DNA of 64,000 nucleotides from Mytilus galloprovincialis. Taxonomy: Eukaryota > Mollusca > Bivalvia > Mytilida > Mytilidae. The stretch spans positions 37,816,602-37,880,601 of the forward strand of contig NC_134850.1 in the NCBI RefSeq assembly GCF_965363235.1. Direction: 5' to 3'. Below the pieces are notes generated by a model. The model was not told where the DNA came from. It did not search any database and worked only from the letters and a program-made list of their open reading frames with translations. Shown here piece by piece: positions 28,101 through 43,100 of the stretch. The first letter of the stretch is position 1. Each line of letters starts with the position of its first letter. Made by a program: the position numbers and the translations under genes.

Positions 28101-31100
28101 AAAATGGTGGTTTAAACCTGTTTTAAACCAGAGTTCAAATGCAAAGTTGAAATCATCCCTTTGAAAATTTCATGGACGCCACTACGAGTAGGTTGCAATT
28201 ATGAGATATCTGTTTCGCCAGATGACGACTGATAAGTTCCATCGACGTAACCAAATTGCCGTCATTTCTGTCGTGAATGTCACCAACCGAATAAGGCTTG
28301 GCACCGAGTTAGGAAATACATGAGCCACAAGACGGGTAAAAGAGAGTCGTGGTGTAGAGGTTAGTGCATCGGACTACTAACACAAAGGTTCCTGGTTCGT
28401 TTCCGTTCCGTGATGAAAATTTCAGGGACTGAATTTTCGGCTCTTCCTTGTCACCATTTGTGAGTATGGTCTTGAGGAAACGATGAAAGTCCGTCGGAAG
28501 GGGACGATAAATGGCTGACCCGTGTTAAGAGAGAGCCATATCTCTTGCACGGTAAACACACCTTTGTAGATTTCGAAAAAGAGCAGGCTAATGCCGCTAC
28601 AAGGCAGCACTCGCACCCGCAAAGAATAAAGCGATTAATTTAAGTTGCAAAACTTGTTTCCCAATCCACTATAAATAAATATGTTTAAACTAAGACGGGT
28701 GTCACTTGTGGAACATGATCTGCCTACCCTTCGGGAGCCCCTGAGTTCACTCAAAAAATGTTTTGGGGGTTTGTGTTACTCAATCTGTAGTTTTATATGT
28801 TGTGTTTTGTATACTGTTGCTTGTCTTGTTCGGTTTTTGCCTGGCTTTGTCAGTTCGTTTTTAATTATGAGTTTGATGTCCCTTTGATATATTTCGTCAC
28901 TATTCAAGTAGTAACAGGTTTTAAAATTGTAGATCAGTGTAGCTAAATGTATCATGATAAAGATTTGGTTCTATATATATATATCATCGTGAGCAAATCA
29001 AGTTATTTTCGCGGATATTTGTCTTTTTGCGTTAATCTTCTTCTCTTTACTTTGAGGTGATTTTTTGGCTGATTTTCATTACTGCAAGTTAATGTGTTTA
29101 AAGTAAAATAATACCAAAGGGACAATCAACATCTCAAACCATGGATCAAATAAAGTTAATTAAAACCATGAACAAAATAAGATTAAAGTCCAAGAGATTA
29201 ACAACAGTCCAAAAAACACAGCATACCATGAAAACGAACACTCCTAAATCAGCGAATGATCTTATGAGGTCAGGAAGGGAATTTAACTTTTTCATTTTGT
29301 TATTTCACAACTGCTTATAGTGTTTTACATACACAATGACATGCATTTGTATTTAAAGCTTATGTAGAAAATACTCAAAGCATATTTTATTCAAATAATT
29401 AAAGCGATTAAACTTCTAAACACATTTAATATGACTTACTATAACACGATTTTAAACTAAATAAGAAGCGGCCGCATTTTATTTAGTTCGTTTACATCCC
29501 GCCAACCAAGTGCTAAACAAGGTTACTTATTTCAATGTTGCCTACGATTTAGTCGCAAAGTAATGTTTGCATTTAAACAAGATTACAAAAAGTAAAACAG
29601 TTTGACTTCGTAAAAAACATATTTTAACCTCAATTACCTCGCATATATTCTTTTCTGACTTTAAATACCCCTTCTTTTATTATGGAAAATCATTCTCCTC
29701 CCTGATATTCACAATTAACAATGTGCTATTTTAACATAGATTAACAAAATGATCGCTATTTGCAGATGGCAGATTTTTGGGCAACTGCAAACACTTCAAT
29801 AAAAGGCTGTTCCATGAGCAATAATTAATAATTGCATCTTAAAATTACAAAACTAATATTCCTTGACCTAAAACATATACATTTATCTATTTTTTTAGCA
29901 TTCAAATATCTATTCCCCAAGATTTATTTTGCTTCTTGAATAATTTTTCATTTTTTTTAGGATTTGTGATGAATTTCAATTTTCGGGAAATTTTGCGCAT
30001 CCAATCTCTTATTTTTTGTTTGATTTGGAAATTATGTATCATGTTCCATAAAGTTCATATGATCTTCTGGAAAATTTTATGGTACAAGAATTAGAAAATG
30101 GCGTTTTATTTAGTAATCGCAAAAATTGGAATTTTTTTTCATGACCTTTGACCTTGATTTAACAAAAATTGCACCGTACGATTTTGTTACGACCGGGCAA
30201 AACAGAAAGTACAGATTAACAGCTTTCAAATGATATATAATACAGCCGTGTGTTAGGTGAGTGCATTAAAGTCATTAACTAAGCGTCTTTTTGAAATAAG
30301 TCACTCGCCTATTTATATTAGTGGGTATTAATTCTCATGGATTGAGGAAAACTTGCATGATCCTGGATATTTGATTTCGTAGTTTTGCCGAAGTCTGCAG
30401 ACAAGCATATAGAAAATTTGTTATTTCAGCGTACATTTGAATTCATGGTTCACCTGTAGCCACGAAATCCAAGAAAATTGGTACCCAACGAATAATCATG
30501 AATCTATAGTATTATATATATACTTACTCTAGACCAACAAATCCAAAGAGTTTGATATGTTCCTGCTTTCCAAAGTTGTAATCAAAGAGACTTATGTTAA
30601 CAGTAAACTTTTCTATCCCTATGCTCATCCTTTTGTTACAGGGATCCAGTGTTAAGTAAGTGTTAATAGATCTGTCTATCATTTCCACAGTTGTACAACA
30701 GCTTATTCCAGTACAGGAATCATAGAGGTAACATGCTGTGGACTCGTCCAGTGCAATCAGAGTTACTTCCTTCTGACAGTCTGCAAAAAATATCACATTT
30801 AGCTTTTCTTTAAGAATCTCAAGCTCATAAAGGAAGATTGATATACACCAATGACAGGCCTTTTGTGGGAAAAAATTGTTTGATTAAATAGGGAATCATT
30901 GAAGAATGACTGGAGCAAACACCTCCCCCTTTTAGGTTTATAGTCAGTGCCTTTTAATAGACCATGACATTTCAGTAGGGAAGATTTCCAATAGTTTACA
31001 GATGACAAAATCAAGAATGACAGACTATTGACACCTAACGGCAGCATTTGTTCACACAAACCTTTTAAAAACTTCACACAATATGTTACCTTTACTCCAT

Positions 31101-34100
31101 CCCATTTTCCTAGGATAATAAGGTGTATCAGTGGGATCACACTGACTCTTCAGGAGGAATGGGGCTACACCAAGTTCTTGGAGAAGTACTGATGTTGCAA
31201 TAGCAGAAAGTTGTAATCCATCAAAATCAAGTTCCTTCTCTGATAAGAACTCTGTTAGTGTAAAATCTACAAACAATAAAAAAAAATGTTTTCAAAAATT
31301 TTAAATGATTCATTTACTCATCTTCAAGTTTACTGATATGATCGGAATAATGTTTTTAAACAATAAAAAATGGCAAAGAATACCAGTGCAGATATTAGCA
31401 GCATAATGCATTCTGAACATGGAACTGTTGTGTGGTCATCCAAGAAGATTCAAAACCTATAATTGAATAAAAATGTGCCCAAAAAAAAGGATACATTGTA
31501 CTTTCTTTCATTTTATGTACACATCAAATCTTTTTTTTTTTTTTAAATATTTGAATTGATATCACTGAAATCTAATAATCACTAAAAGTGGATTCAGTTG
31601 GACAAAGGGAATCTTCCTGTATGCATCATTAGTAATCATACTAGACCAAAGGCTCTACAACACAACATGATGTGATGACAAAGCTTGACACAAGTATGAC
31701 TAAAAATATTTGGTCTTTGGTAATTATGAAAGTGCTTTACACAAATCTGATGTGAAACAGTCAGTAACTATACAATATGTTTTTCTAATTTTTGAAGGCC
31801 ATACAGTTGCCTACAATTACTTACATCCACTTCATTTGAACTTTGGTGGACAGTTGTCTCATTGGCAATCATACCACATCTCCTTATTTATATATTAGCA
31901 AAACACAAATGATCTAAATATATGTGAATGCCATATATTATTGCTGTTCACAATAGATAAAACCAAGTCATTTGTTAATTTTAAAACCGCACTACAAGTA
32001 CTGGGAAACAGGAAGTTGTTGAGTGATTAATGTGAAAATGCATCACATAGTGTAACATGCTCATATAAAGAAAGCTTGAGTTGTAGTGGTTGAGAAAAAT
32101 TTTGTATGGAAAGGAGAAAAAAATTGACCGACAGAAACCTGGATAATATGATAGAAAGATTTTAACCTGTGCATACACCCTAACATTTCTTCTTTACAAA
32201 CAGGGCATAATTACTAGAAAGAAGCATATAAATAATCATAAAGGATATCTTAATTTACACAAAAATACTTTCTTACTTGGGTTCTTGAATCCTAAATTCA
32301 TGTGACAGATAGGTTTAGGAAGTTGAACATCTTTCATCAAAATTTGCTCAAACTGACAAATACCAGTTGATTCTAAACATGCCGAAATATTCACACTGAA
32401 CATAACATTTTCACTGGCCAAATCTTTTATTATGAAGCTGAAATATAAAAGGTCAGTATTTCAGTTAAAACATAGATGGGGAAAATATAATAATGATGAG
32501 CTGCACTTTTATTGTTCTCCATCTTGATATATTCTGGAAATTTTCTATGCTAAAATGAAGTGCTCTTTAAAATACTGTAAATTCAGTAAATATTGTAGAG
32601 TTTTTATTATTGCTAAAATGCGACAGAGTTGTAAACACAATAATTTAAACTCGCATTTTGAAATATTTTATATGAATTAAACAGTACTTTTCTCAAAATT
32701 GTAAAAATTAAAATTGCATTTAAGTATAAAATGACAAAATCGTAATCATAAAATGCACGCAAAAATTTCTGAATTCACAGAACTTAAAATCTAAATCGGC
32801 CCTAGTATCAAGTAATTAGCCTAAATATCAAGACCGGTTCAATAACAATCATGTTGGAGTAATGGTCTACATTGTAGCTGCATATAAAATTGTCCAACAA
32901 ATTGATTAATACTGTTCTGTACAAATAATTTCAATTAAAAATTACAAACTAACAGAAAATCATTTGGTATACCTTTAAGTTTGTATCCCAATGTTAGTCT
33001 ATATGTTTGATTGTGTCTTTCCTAAATATATCTACCTGAGATCAAATAACCCAAATAGAGAAAATTTCTTCTTGGATCCATATTCATAGTCAACCAATGA
33101 ATATTCCAGGGTCACTTCTTCTAGTGACACAGTTAGTTGATAGTCACAAATATCCAGATCAATACCAGTATTTACTGTGATGTTCAGCTGTGGGATATCA
33201 GTGCAACAGTATATGGCTGTACATTTTTCAGAAATATGGCAAGAAGAATGACCAGAAATCACTTCATTTAAACCAATGGTTGATGCACAATCTGAAAAAA
33301 AATATATTTATGAAATAAAACAGTGAGGTCTCTAATTTTCTTAATCCTTTACAAAGTATTAGAGGGAAAAAAACAAACGTTTCTGGATGTTTTAGTTACT
33401 GTTAGTATTCAAATCGTAAAAAAAATATATATGTAATGAGTAAGTTTCTTTGGATATAAATATTTTCAAAATCTAAAGCATAGAAGCTGTGCAAACGTTC
33501 TTTCAATTAAAAATTTCAATTCCTGCATGGCAGAAGATCAACAATAGGTTAATATTGGCCCCATAGATTTCAATTATTTCACAAAAGATTAACAAAGGGT
33601 CAAAATCTGCATTGAGATTTTAATGTTTTTTTTAAAACTAGCCAAAATACTTTTAAAATTTTACATAAAAATAGTTGTATATGAAATTAGTAACACAAAA
33701 GAAGTTCTTTCTAGATTTTCAAATCATAAATTACGAAGGAATCAATAAAAAAAAGGATAATAATTTCAAGAATCCTGCAAATGAAAAGAAAATAAGCAGC
33801 TCATTAGCTCATCATCAGTTTGCCATAGGTAAAAAGAAGAGATATGCACTGTTTCTAGGTAAGAAAAAAACCTGGATGCAAAAATGCTGCCAAAATTGTA
33901 ATCCTTAAAACATCTCTTGCATACTTCATTTTAAAATCCTCATGAAGATTTTCAAAGTCAGCAAGTATGTTTCATTTCTACTTCTTTTTTTCAAAAGTGT
34001 GAAAAATTTGGAATTCATTAAAGTTAGGTAAAATCTGGAAAAGCTATTTATAATTTCCATGAGAAAGTATGATTTATAGCATTAAGGGGGTTCGCGGGTC

Positions 34101-37100
34101 TAAATCATTTATATAGGATTTCTCTATATTTTTCTATAAATGAACTTTATCTTATAGTTAATAGAAAAATAAAATAAAAAAGTTGGGTCACCGATCATTT
34201 GCGCTCACAATTTGCCTTCGAAAGAAGCATACATTTTTGTAAAGGTGAGTTTTTTTTCTGTTGAAGTAATAGGAGAAATAAATTTAATATCGAAATAAAA
34301 AAAGAAATTTATTACAGAAATCGCTCAAATTTTACAATAATTTAGTTTAAGTACAGCTTATATGGAAATTATATTAAAAAATATAGGTCACCGATGAGTT
34401 AAAAAAGATATTTCAATTTTAAAGCCAAAAAATGGCATTTTTCCATCAAAGGGAGATAATTTCGAACTTTTTCAATGATATATACATTTTAAAAGTCATC
34501 TGGGGCCAACACGAATTGTTTGTTTTGAATGATTTTTGTACCATATGATAAGTAACAACTACAAATGGTTACAAATAAAATTTGAAATGAAAAACAAATG
34601 TTTATTTTTTTCTGAAATTTTTATACCCTCGAGCCTCCTTAAAAGGAAACATCAATTTAAATACCATTTGACCATCCATTATTGTCAACAGTAAAAGGTG
34701 CTGTATATCTGTCACAAGATGGAGACTTCAAATAAGATGATACTCCTAAAGTTTCAAGTACATCTAACACTGCCATCTGATTAAGCTGAATCAGTCCTTT
34801 TTCTGACATGTATTTGGATAAAGAAAAGTCTACAATAAATAAAACAACAAAAATGTTAGCATCAATTAATACTCCTCACATTTACAAGTTATCAATTGTC
34901 AATCAACAAATTATACATTAAAGGATGACAGCAATTATCAAAAATTGAATATTGCAACTGACCACACCAACCATTTATGATCACACATAGCTACTACCGG
35001 TAATGAGGAACATGATCAAATAAAAAGGTAATTCCATATATATATATTACTTTAAAGCTTGTAGATAAATAGACAGACAGACAAAGCATGGAATAACATA
35101 TACAAATATAGTCTATATGTGACATATGTTACTCAAAGAAATACAGTGATATTGTTATCATTGAATTATCCAAAGAGGTTGAAAAAAGTTAACAAAATAA
35201 TGAAAAGAAACCAAATCTAATTAACCCCACCACATTCTGTATGTATGTGTCTGTCCTAGGTCAGTTGCTTGTAATTCAGTGGTTATCATTTGTTGTTGTG
35301 TTACATTTTTGTTTTTCATTCATTTTTTGTATATAAATTAGACTGTTAATTTTCTCATTTGAATTGTTTTACATTTTGCCTTTTATAGCTGACAATGTGG
35401 TATGGGCTTTGCTCATTGTTGAAGGCAGTATGGCGACCTATAGTTGTTAATTTCTGTGTCATTTGGTCTCTTTTGGAGAATTGTCTCATTGGCAATCATA
35501 CAACATCTTCTTTTTTATACTAACCTTGTATTTTGAATCCTTTATCCCAGTTACACACTGGTTTCGGTACTCTAATTCTGTCCAGGATGTGAAATTCTTG
35601 ACAGGTTCCATTAGATTCCAAGCATACACTAGCAGTCATGGAAATGGCATACTCTTGTTCAGTAGATAAATCATTAATTAAGAACCTACAAACAAATTTA
35701 AAAAAAATAATCCAGCAAATGTCAATTCAGAGATTTATTTAGAAAAGGTGGTTAATAAGTGCTTTGAAAAATAAACTGGCTACTGGGAAAGTTTCTCTTG
35801 GTTGTAAACAGCCAAATTCAGAGATGGCACCTCACAAACAAAAGCACTTTTTGTTTTTGGACACAATGCCAAGGATATCCCAATGATTATAACCTTGAAC
35901 TTAAGATTAACATTCTGATTTCTGATTTTCTCTAAAGAAGCATTCATATCTTACAACATTATAACAAAGATAAAGCCAACTATAAGTACAAAAACATCTT
36001 AAGTTTTCTATTTTATGTGTCCTTTTGGTTTTTGCTTTTTTCATCTGAAGTACCTGATGAAGTTTAATCCTGAAACAGGTGTTTCCCCTTCAGGAAGTTA
36101 TATCATACATTTTATTTGTAAGAAATGTAATAATCTTACTTTATCTTGAGTATGCCAAACAGATCCATTTCTTTCCATTTACCCCACTGATAATCAGTTA
36201 AAAAAATGTCCATCTCTAATCTCTCAATTCCAACTTTTATTACATAGTTGCAGGGATCAAAGTTCAAAAAGAAATGTAGAGATCTGTCAATTAAGTCCAC
36301 ATCAAGACAGCACTGGACATTGTTACAACTGTCATCTAAGTAGCATGTAATTACAGATGTGTCAAGGTGAGGTAATGCAGTGGTGCTTGATTTGCAGTCT
36401 ACAAAACAATGTCATAGAATAATTAACTATGCTATCATTCAAGGGTAAGCTATAGGAGATTGAGAAATCGCAGGGAAATATCATCTGCCATACTCAGAAC
36501 AGTCAGATCTTAGCAACTCTATGACACTCACTAAGACCTACTGCCCTTACTGGCAACAACAAGCTACACCTATCAGTGTTCTAGGTAAAGCAGATCAAGA
36601 TGACTGAAATTTATTAAAGTGGTCAAGAATGCAATAACTAACATTTTTGGCACTTAAAAAATGGTTGTATTTTGGACAGGATGAAAGGAGTTTATATATT
36701 TTTTTAAACTGCATAATTCCATCTGCATTTTAGCAAAGAAGAACAGATATATCTATCTAAAAGAACCAATATTCATTACCTGTACTCCAACCTTGGTACT
36801 GAAGAGCAAATATAGAGCTTGGATCTTGTCTACTGCATTCCTTCTTTTTAAGAAAAGGGGCTACTCCAAGGGTATCCAACAACACCAATATTGCACTTGT
36901 AGAAAGCTTTTCAGACGTGTCTATATTCATTTCAGTATACCATGTTGAAATTGACCAGTCTTAAAAATAGAAAATAGAACTCATTATAACTAGAGGCTCT
37001 TAAGAGCCTGTGTCGCTCACCTTGGTCTATGTGCATATTAAACAAAGGAAACAGATGGATTCATGACAAAATTGTGTTTAGGTGATGGTGATGTGTTTGT

Positions 37101-40100
37101 AGATCATACTTTACTGATCATTCTTGCTACTTACAATTTTCTCTATCTGTAATGAACTTGGCCCTTTAGTTACAGAGGAAAACATTTTGTAAAAACTTAC
37201 CAAAATTTACCAAATTAATGAAAATTGTTAAAAATTGACTATAAAGGGCAATAACTCCTTAAGGGGTCAACTGACTGACCATTTTGGTCATGTTGATTAT
37301 TTGTAGATCTTAATTTGCTGAACATTATTGCTGTTTACAGTTTATCTCTATCTATAATAGTATTCAAGATAATAACCAAAAATGGCTAAATTTCTTTAAA
37401 AATTACCAATTGGGGGGCAGCAACCCAACAACCAGTTGTCCAATTCATCTGAAAATTTCAGGGCAGATAGATATTAACTACATTAACAAGTTAATCCCTT
37501 GTAAGATTTGCTTTAAATGCTTTGGTTTCAGAGTTATAAGCCAAAATATACATTTTACCCCTATGTTCTATTTTTAGCCATGGTGGCCATCTTGGTTGGT
37601 TGGCCCGGTCACCACACACTTTTTTTTAAACTAGATACCCTGATAATGATTGTGGCCAAGTTTGGTTAAATTTGGTCCAGTGGTTTCAGAGGAGAAGATT
37701 ATTGTAAAAGATTACAAAAATTTACGAAAAATTGGTAAAAAATGACTATTAAGGGCAATAACTCCTTAAGGGGTCAACTGACCATTTTGATCATGTTGAC
37801 TTATTTGTAGATCTTACTCTGCTGAAAATGACAAAATTACCTTAAAATTACCAATTCAGGGGCAGCAACCACAACAAACCATTGTCCAATTCATCTGAAA
37901 AATTCAGGGCAGATACATCTTGACTTAATAAATTTTTTAACCCCATGTCAGATTTGCTCTAAATGCTTTGGTTTCAGAGTTATAAGCCAAAATATACATT
38001 TTACCCCTATCTTCTATTTTTAGCCATGACGGCCATCTTGGTTGGTTTGGCGGGTCACCAGACACAATTTTTAAACTAGATACCCTAATGATGATTGTGG
38101 CCAAGTTTAGTTAAATTTGGCCCAGTAGTTTCAGAGGAGAAGATTTTTGTAAAAGTTATTGACGCCGGACGCCAAGCGGCAAGTGATGAGAAAAGCTCAC
38201 TTGTCCCTTTGGGCCAGGTGAGCTAAAAATGAAAATAAAAGCAGAACAAGAGTACAACATAAAATGTTGGGTTTTTAAACATTTCTTAGAGGAGTGAGTG
38301 CTTGAACATTTTTATTTCTTTAAATAGCAAAGTAACATGGCATATTTGTTGAAAAATATTCAAATTAAACAAATTAAACATGAGAAAGCCTGAAAATACC
38401 AGACAAATGGGTGATTAAATTAATTAAAATGAGCAACTTCTGTACTTCAAAAGTCTTTCTGTGCTGGGGCCTTTTATAGCTGTCTTTATGGTATGAACTT
38501 TTCTATTTTTGAAATCTGTATGATGGCATATAATTGCTTACTTTCACTCACACTCACTCATCCTCTTCGTGCCTGTCAGCACATAAGGCCTCAACCATTA
38601 TTGGCCGCATTTGCCTGTCTTTTGCCTACTTTCACTTCATGTTAACTCTGGTGGATAGCTGTCTCCTTGGCAATCATACAGTATCTCCTGAATTTTATAT
38701 TGTTAAAATATACTTACTTGAATCTAAAAACCCTTTGCTCATGTGACAATGGACCATTGGTAACTCAGTGTTAGAAAATATTGTAGCCTCGAAAGCACAC
38801 GGACCTCCATCATTGAGGCAAACTTTAAATTCCATATCTATGTAATATAGTGACATACCAGGGAAGTCTGTAATTTTGTATCTGCAAAAATTATTATATT
38901 TTCAACTTAGTAAGTAATAAAACTTTGGCAATGAACAAGATCTTTGAAACAATAAACTAATTACAGTATGAAATATGTTAATGTAGAAATTTATGGAATA
39001 TGTTGCATGATCTAAATCATTATGAACAATGTTTTGAAAATAGAAAAAGACAGATTGAGAATTAATTATCTTGGGGAGATTTCATTTACATTTTGCATTA
39101 AATACATAAATCAAACATCTATGATTATATGGAACAGGTTCCATATGGCACCCCAAGGGAATAAACTGTTGTACGTTATTGTGTTCTTATAGTTTGGTGG
39201 GGGTGCCATATTAAACGCTTACCGATTATATATCTTTAAATCATTAGCATACATACCTGACTTCAATCACTTTTCCAATATGAAACTGTTTCTCAATTCC
39301 AAACTCAAAGTCCATAAGGAAAAATTCAAATTGATATTTTTCTATACCAATGTTTAGTTTATAATTACAAGGGTCTATCGTGAGAAAGATGTTCACATTT
39401 CTGTCTATGAACTCAATGTCAGCACAACAACTAAATCCTGTACAAGTGTTGTCCAAGTGACATGTTATAGAATCAGGAAGGTCAGGAAGTGTTACATTTG
39501 TTGCACATTCTGAAAAATAGAAATAGAAATTAATCAGTAAGTAGAATCGACAGTAGTATTAGTACTACATGTCAGCATCTTTAAAGCACAAAACAATAAA
39601 CTAAGAAAGCAAATAATCATTGGAACATAGTTAAAGAAAGCTAAAAGCCATCTTGTTTATTAAAAATTGTCATTTTGATAAAAAAAAAAAATGGCAAACA
39701 ATCTATGTTCTTTTGGTAAATGAGTGCTTTCTTGAGATTGAGGGCTTTGCTGTATCATATGTATCTAATATCCTTCCCAAGTATTGGAATCAACCCATAA
39801 CAGCTTACCACATGACTGACTTTTGAATGCTCTCATTTAGTTCTAAGTTCATTTTTTTTCAAAATTAAACACTGGTCTATTTATACAAGTTTCCAAATTT
39901 GTTTTGTTTATTGTTATTTTCTTTAATGATACCTTAGTTTTCTCTTTGTAATTACTTCACATTTAGTCACTTATGGTCCTTTCACTGTAGGATATGGGTT
40001 TTGCTTTAAGGTTGAAGGCTGAAGGCAGCTGCAGGGTGACCAGAGTTGTTTTCAATCTTATTCTTTAGTTGTCTCATATGCAATCATACCAAATACCAAA

Positions 40101-43100
40101 TGTCTTTTTTATGTCCATGATTGATTTATCCAAACGTTTGGAAAATACTGACTGGTTTAATTCAATTGAATTTAACATATAGTCCTCATTGATCTTTTCG
40201 TGTGTTAACAATAAAAGACATTCTTACATAAATGTAACTTTTTCCTTCTTTTTATTACCTGAGTTCCATCCATGGTTGTGGTCAGTTTTATATTTATCAG
40301 CTGACTGGTCACATGTTGGATTCAAAAGATAATCAGCCAGGTCCAGATCTTCCAATAACTGTGATGTTAGGATTGGAGGTAACTGCTTCAAGGAACTACT
40401 AAGTCCTTTATCACTCATCCAGTTATCAATTCTAAAACCTGAAATACAAATTTACAGGGAGTCACATTATTTATTCAGGTAAACTAATCAATGTATGATT
40501 GGCTCTTCAAGGAAAAAACAAGTGAAACTGCGAGCTACTGCTCACTGATGATACCCCCGCCGCAAGTGGATAATATTAATAGTGTAAAAATATGCAAGTG
40601 TTCGGTAAACAGGAAGTTGTCGAGTGATGAATCTGAAAACGCATCACACGGTATAGCTGACTTATATAAATCCTGAAACCAAATTTCAGAAATCCTTGTA
40701 TTGTAGTTCCTGACAAAAAATGTGACGAAAATTTTCAACTTGGCTATCATGTGTAAAATCATACAAGTGTTCGGTAAACAGGAAGTTGTCAAGTGATCAA
40801 TCTGAAAACGCATCACACGGTATAGCTGACTGAAATAAACCCTGAAACCAAATTTCAGAAATCCTTGTATTGTAGTTCCTGAGAAAAATGCGACGAAAAA
40901 TATTCATGGGACGGACGGACTGACTGACGGACTGACGGAAGGACAGACAGAGGTAAAACAGTATACCCCCCCTTTTTCAAAGCGGGGGTATAACTAAAGA
41001 TCTCAATGAATAAACTCCACAAAGGGCAATGATAGCTTTTGTAACTATTCAATGAGACAGACTTGCAAATGTTTAAATGAACATTATACACCAAAGCTTC
41101 TAAGGAAAAGTTTCATATGTTTCCTCACACAAACAAAAGGAACAACATGATAAGAATAGAAGCAAACTTGGTTTCAAAAATATGTTGCTAAATGTCTATG
41201 AAAATGTCCATGAAATACCAGGTTTTATTTTCTCCTTCTTAAAGAAACACATTTGTATATTCCATAGATGTCTGGTTTTTTTTATGAAACTTGTAATACA
41301 GTTTGGATTTTTCTCATTTTTGAAGGCTGAATACTTGCCTAAAATTGCTTACATCCTTTTCATTTAACTAAGGAGGAAAGTCATCTCATTGGCAATCATA
41401 TCACAGCTCCATATTTTCATGTGACTAATTCTTTCAATTTGTCCTTTAGCTTTAAAGTAAGCTGACCTGGAATTACAAAATCATCAGACCAGGAACAAGG
41501 CTGTTCTGGTATCCTTACACCATTCAAAATGTCAAACTTGTATCTACAGTCACCGTGGGTCTCAAAACAAACACTCATCTTGGCATCAAACAGGTAGATC
41601 TTCTCAACTCTAATTTCTTCTATCTTAAACCTATTTCAAAATATCCTTACAATCAAATTCAAGTATCTAGCATTCTGATTGTGTATGTATTTTTTTTTAA
41701 ATAATTCTATTTCAAAAAGATTTATTTAAAAAGTATTTGCTTTAAAAAAAAATTAAGAGATTTTAAAGTTGTTTAATTCTCAATTTAGGAAAAAACTTAA
41801 AAATCTTAAGTCTGACTGGCAACTAAACATGTTAAATCAATAGTAATATTTTTAAATGTATGCTTACTAACAAGTCAACCATGTTATCAAGTGATGTAGT
41901 TTTCATGCATTAAAAATGGAAGTTATAGAAGGATTTTTTCTTTAACATCAATTTAAATGTAATTGATTTCTCGTAATTTTACATTTAAGGTATTAACTTA
42001 CTCAAGTCTGATCATATTTCCTAGTGATACAGTTTTCCATGTATTTAAAGTGTAATCAAACAAAGATTCATTGATGACAAGTTTCTCAATTCCAATACTG
42101 AGTTTGTAGGCACAAGCATCCAATAAAACATGTGTTTCAAATGTTCTTTGTAGGAGAGGTACCATCATGCAACATAGTAGTCCTGTACAGTAATTTGGTA
42201 AATGACAGCTTACATAGTTTGGTAAGTGAGGAAGGGATATATTTTCTGAGCAAGCTAAAATGACATAATCAAAGCATATAGAAAATTTGAAATACATGTA
42301 CTGAAAAAAACTACACAGAACTTTTTTAATTAACAATTAATGAATGATTAATTAATTAATAAATAAACATGTGATTGAGTGAGTACTACACATTATAATA
42401 ATTTATTGTTTTTTTTTCATTACCATGTCTTCTTGAAGGCCGAACTGTATCTCTGATTAAAGAAAGTTTAAACATTGCCAATTTCCAATAAGCATGTATG
42501 GCAAAGTTATAGTTGAAACCAGTAAATCAAGCACCCCTATAAATTTCTCTCGAGCAAAGAATTTTTATACATGTAGATTATGATAAAATGATTTTCATGA
42601 TGTTTTTTTGGAGCCTATTCAGTCTCAATTAATATCTTATACCTAAAGTATTCCATCCAAAACTGTTAGTATTATTTGTGGACTGTATACATCCAGGATC
42701 CTTCAAGTATCCAGATATTCCCAACTGATGAAATAATAAGTCAACTGTGTACTCTGGTAATGTTTTTGAAATAACTACATCTTGCTTTTCCAACCAGTGT
42801 GTTAAAGAAAAATCTGAAATCAAAAGAACAAGAATTTAGTTTTAATTTACAAATTAAATTATACAACATTAAAAACAAAAGCATTTTCATCAATAAAACC
42901 CCACATGCATTAAATATTAAGGACCTTCAGTAAACTCAGTTGTCAATATATATGTGTTCCACCTCACTAGAGTTCCCCTAGAAACTTTGTTATCAATGCC
43001 ATAACATCTGTTCCTGTTGGAAGAAACATATTTGTTTTTTTTTTTGTAAATAGTTATATGCTAGTTTCTTGCTTGAATTGTTTCACATTTTTTTTTTGTG

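Larger units (their letters stand above)
26425..30310. mobile_element. Long-TIR DNA element, 3.9 kb, non-autonomous
   Basis: The first about 165 bp (aggcaagtgac ..., 'cctaacacacggct', 'ccggtcgtaa', 'aatcgtac') pair as an inverted repeat with the last about 200 bp ('gattttgttacgaccgggca', 'agccgtgtgttaggt', 'gtcactcgcct'). I find no transposase frame. The interior holds a tRNA-derived SINE and other repeats. It sits in the R11 AB-C intron and interrupts an H2 MITE. Confidence 0.7.

Noticed and set aside
28345-28420. Possible tRNA gene
   Set aside because: A and B boxes are present, but the stems do not pair as a tRNA and the sequence continues into a SINE body.
28681-28887. Open frame with hydrophobic C-terminal half
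   Set aside because: It coincides with dispersed repeat M4; the hydrophobic run comes from T-rich repeat sequence.
42335-42365. 'taattaattaataaataaa' simple repeat
   Set aside because: Ordinary AT-rich low-complexity sequence in an intron.
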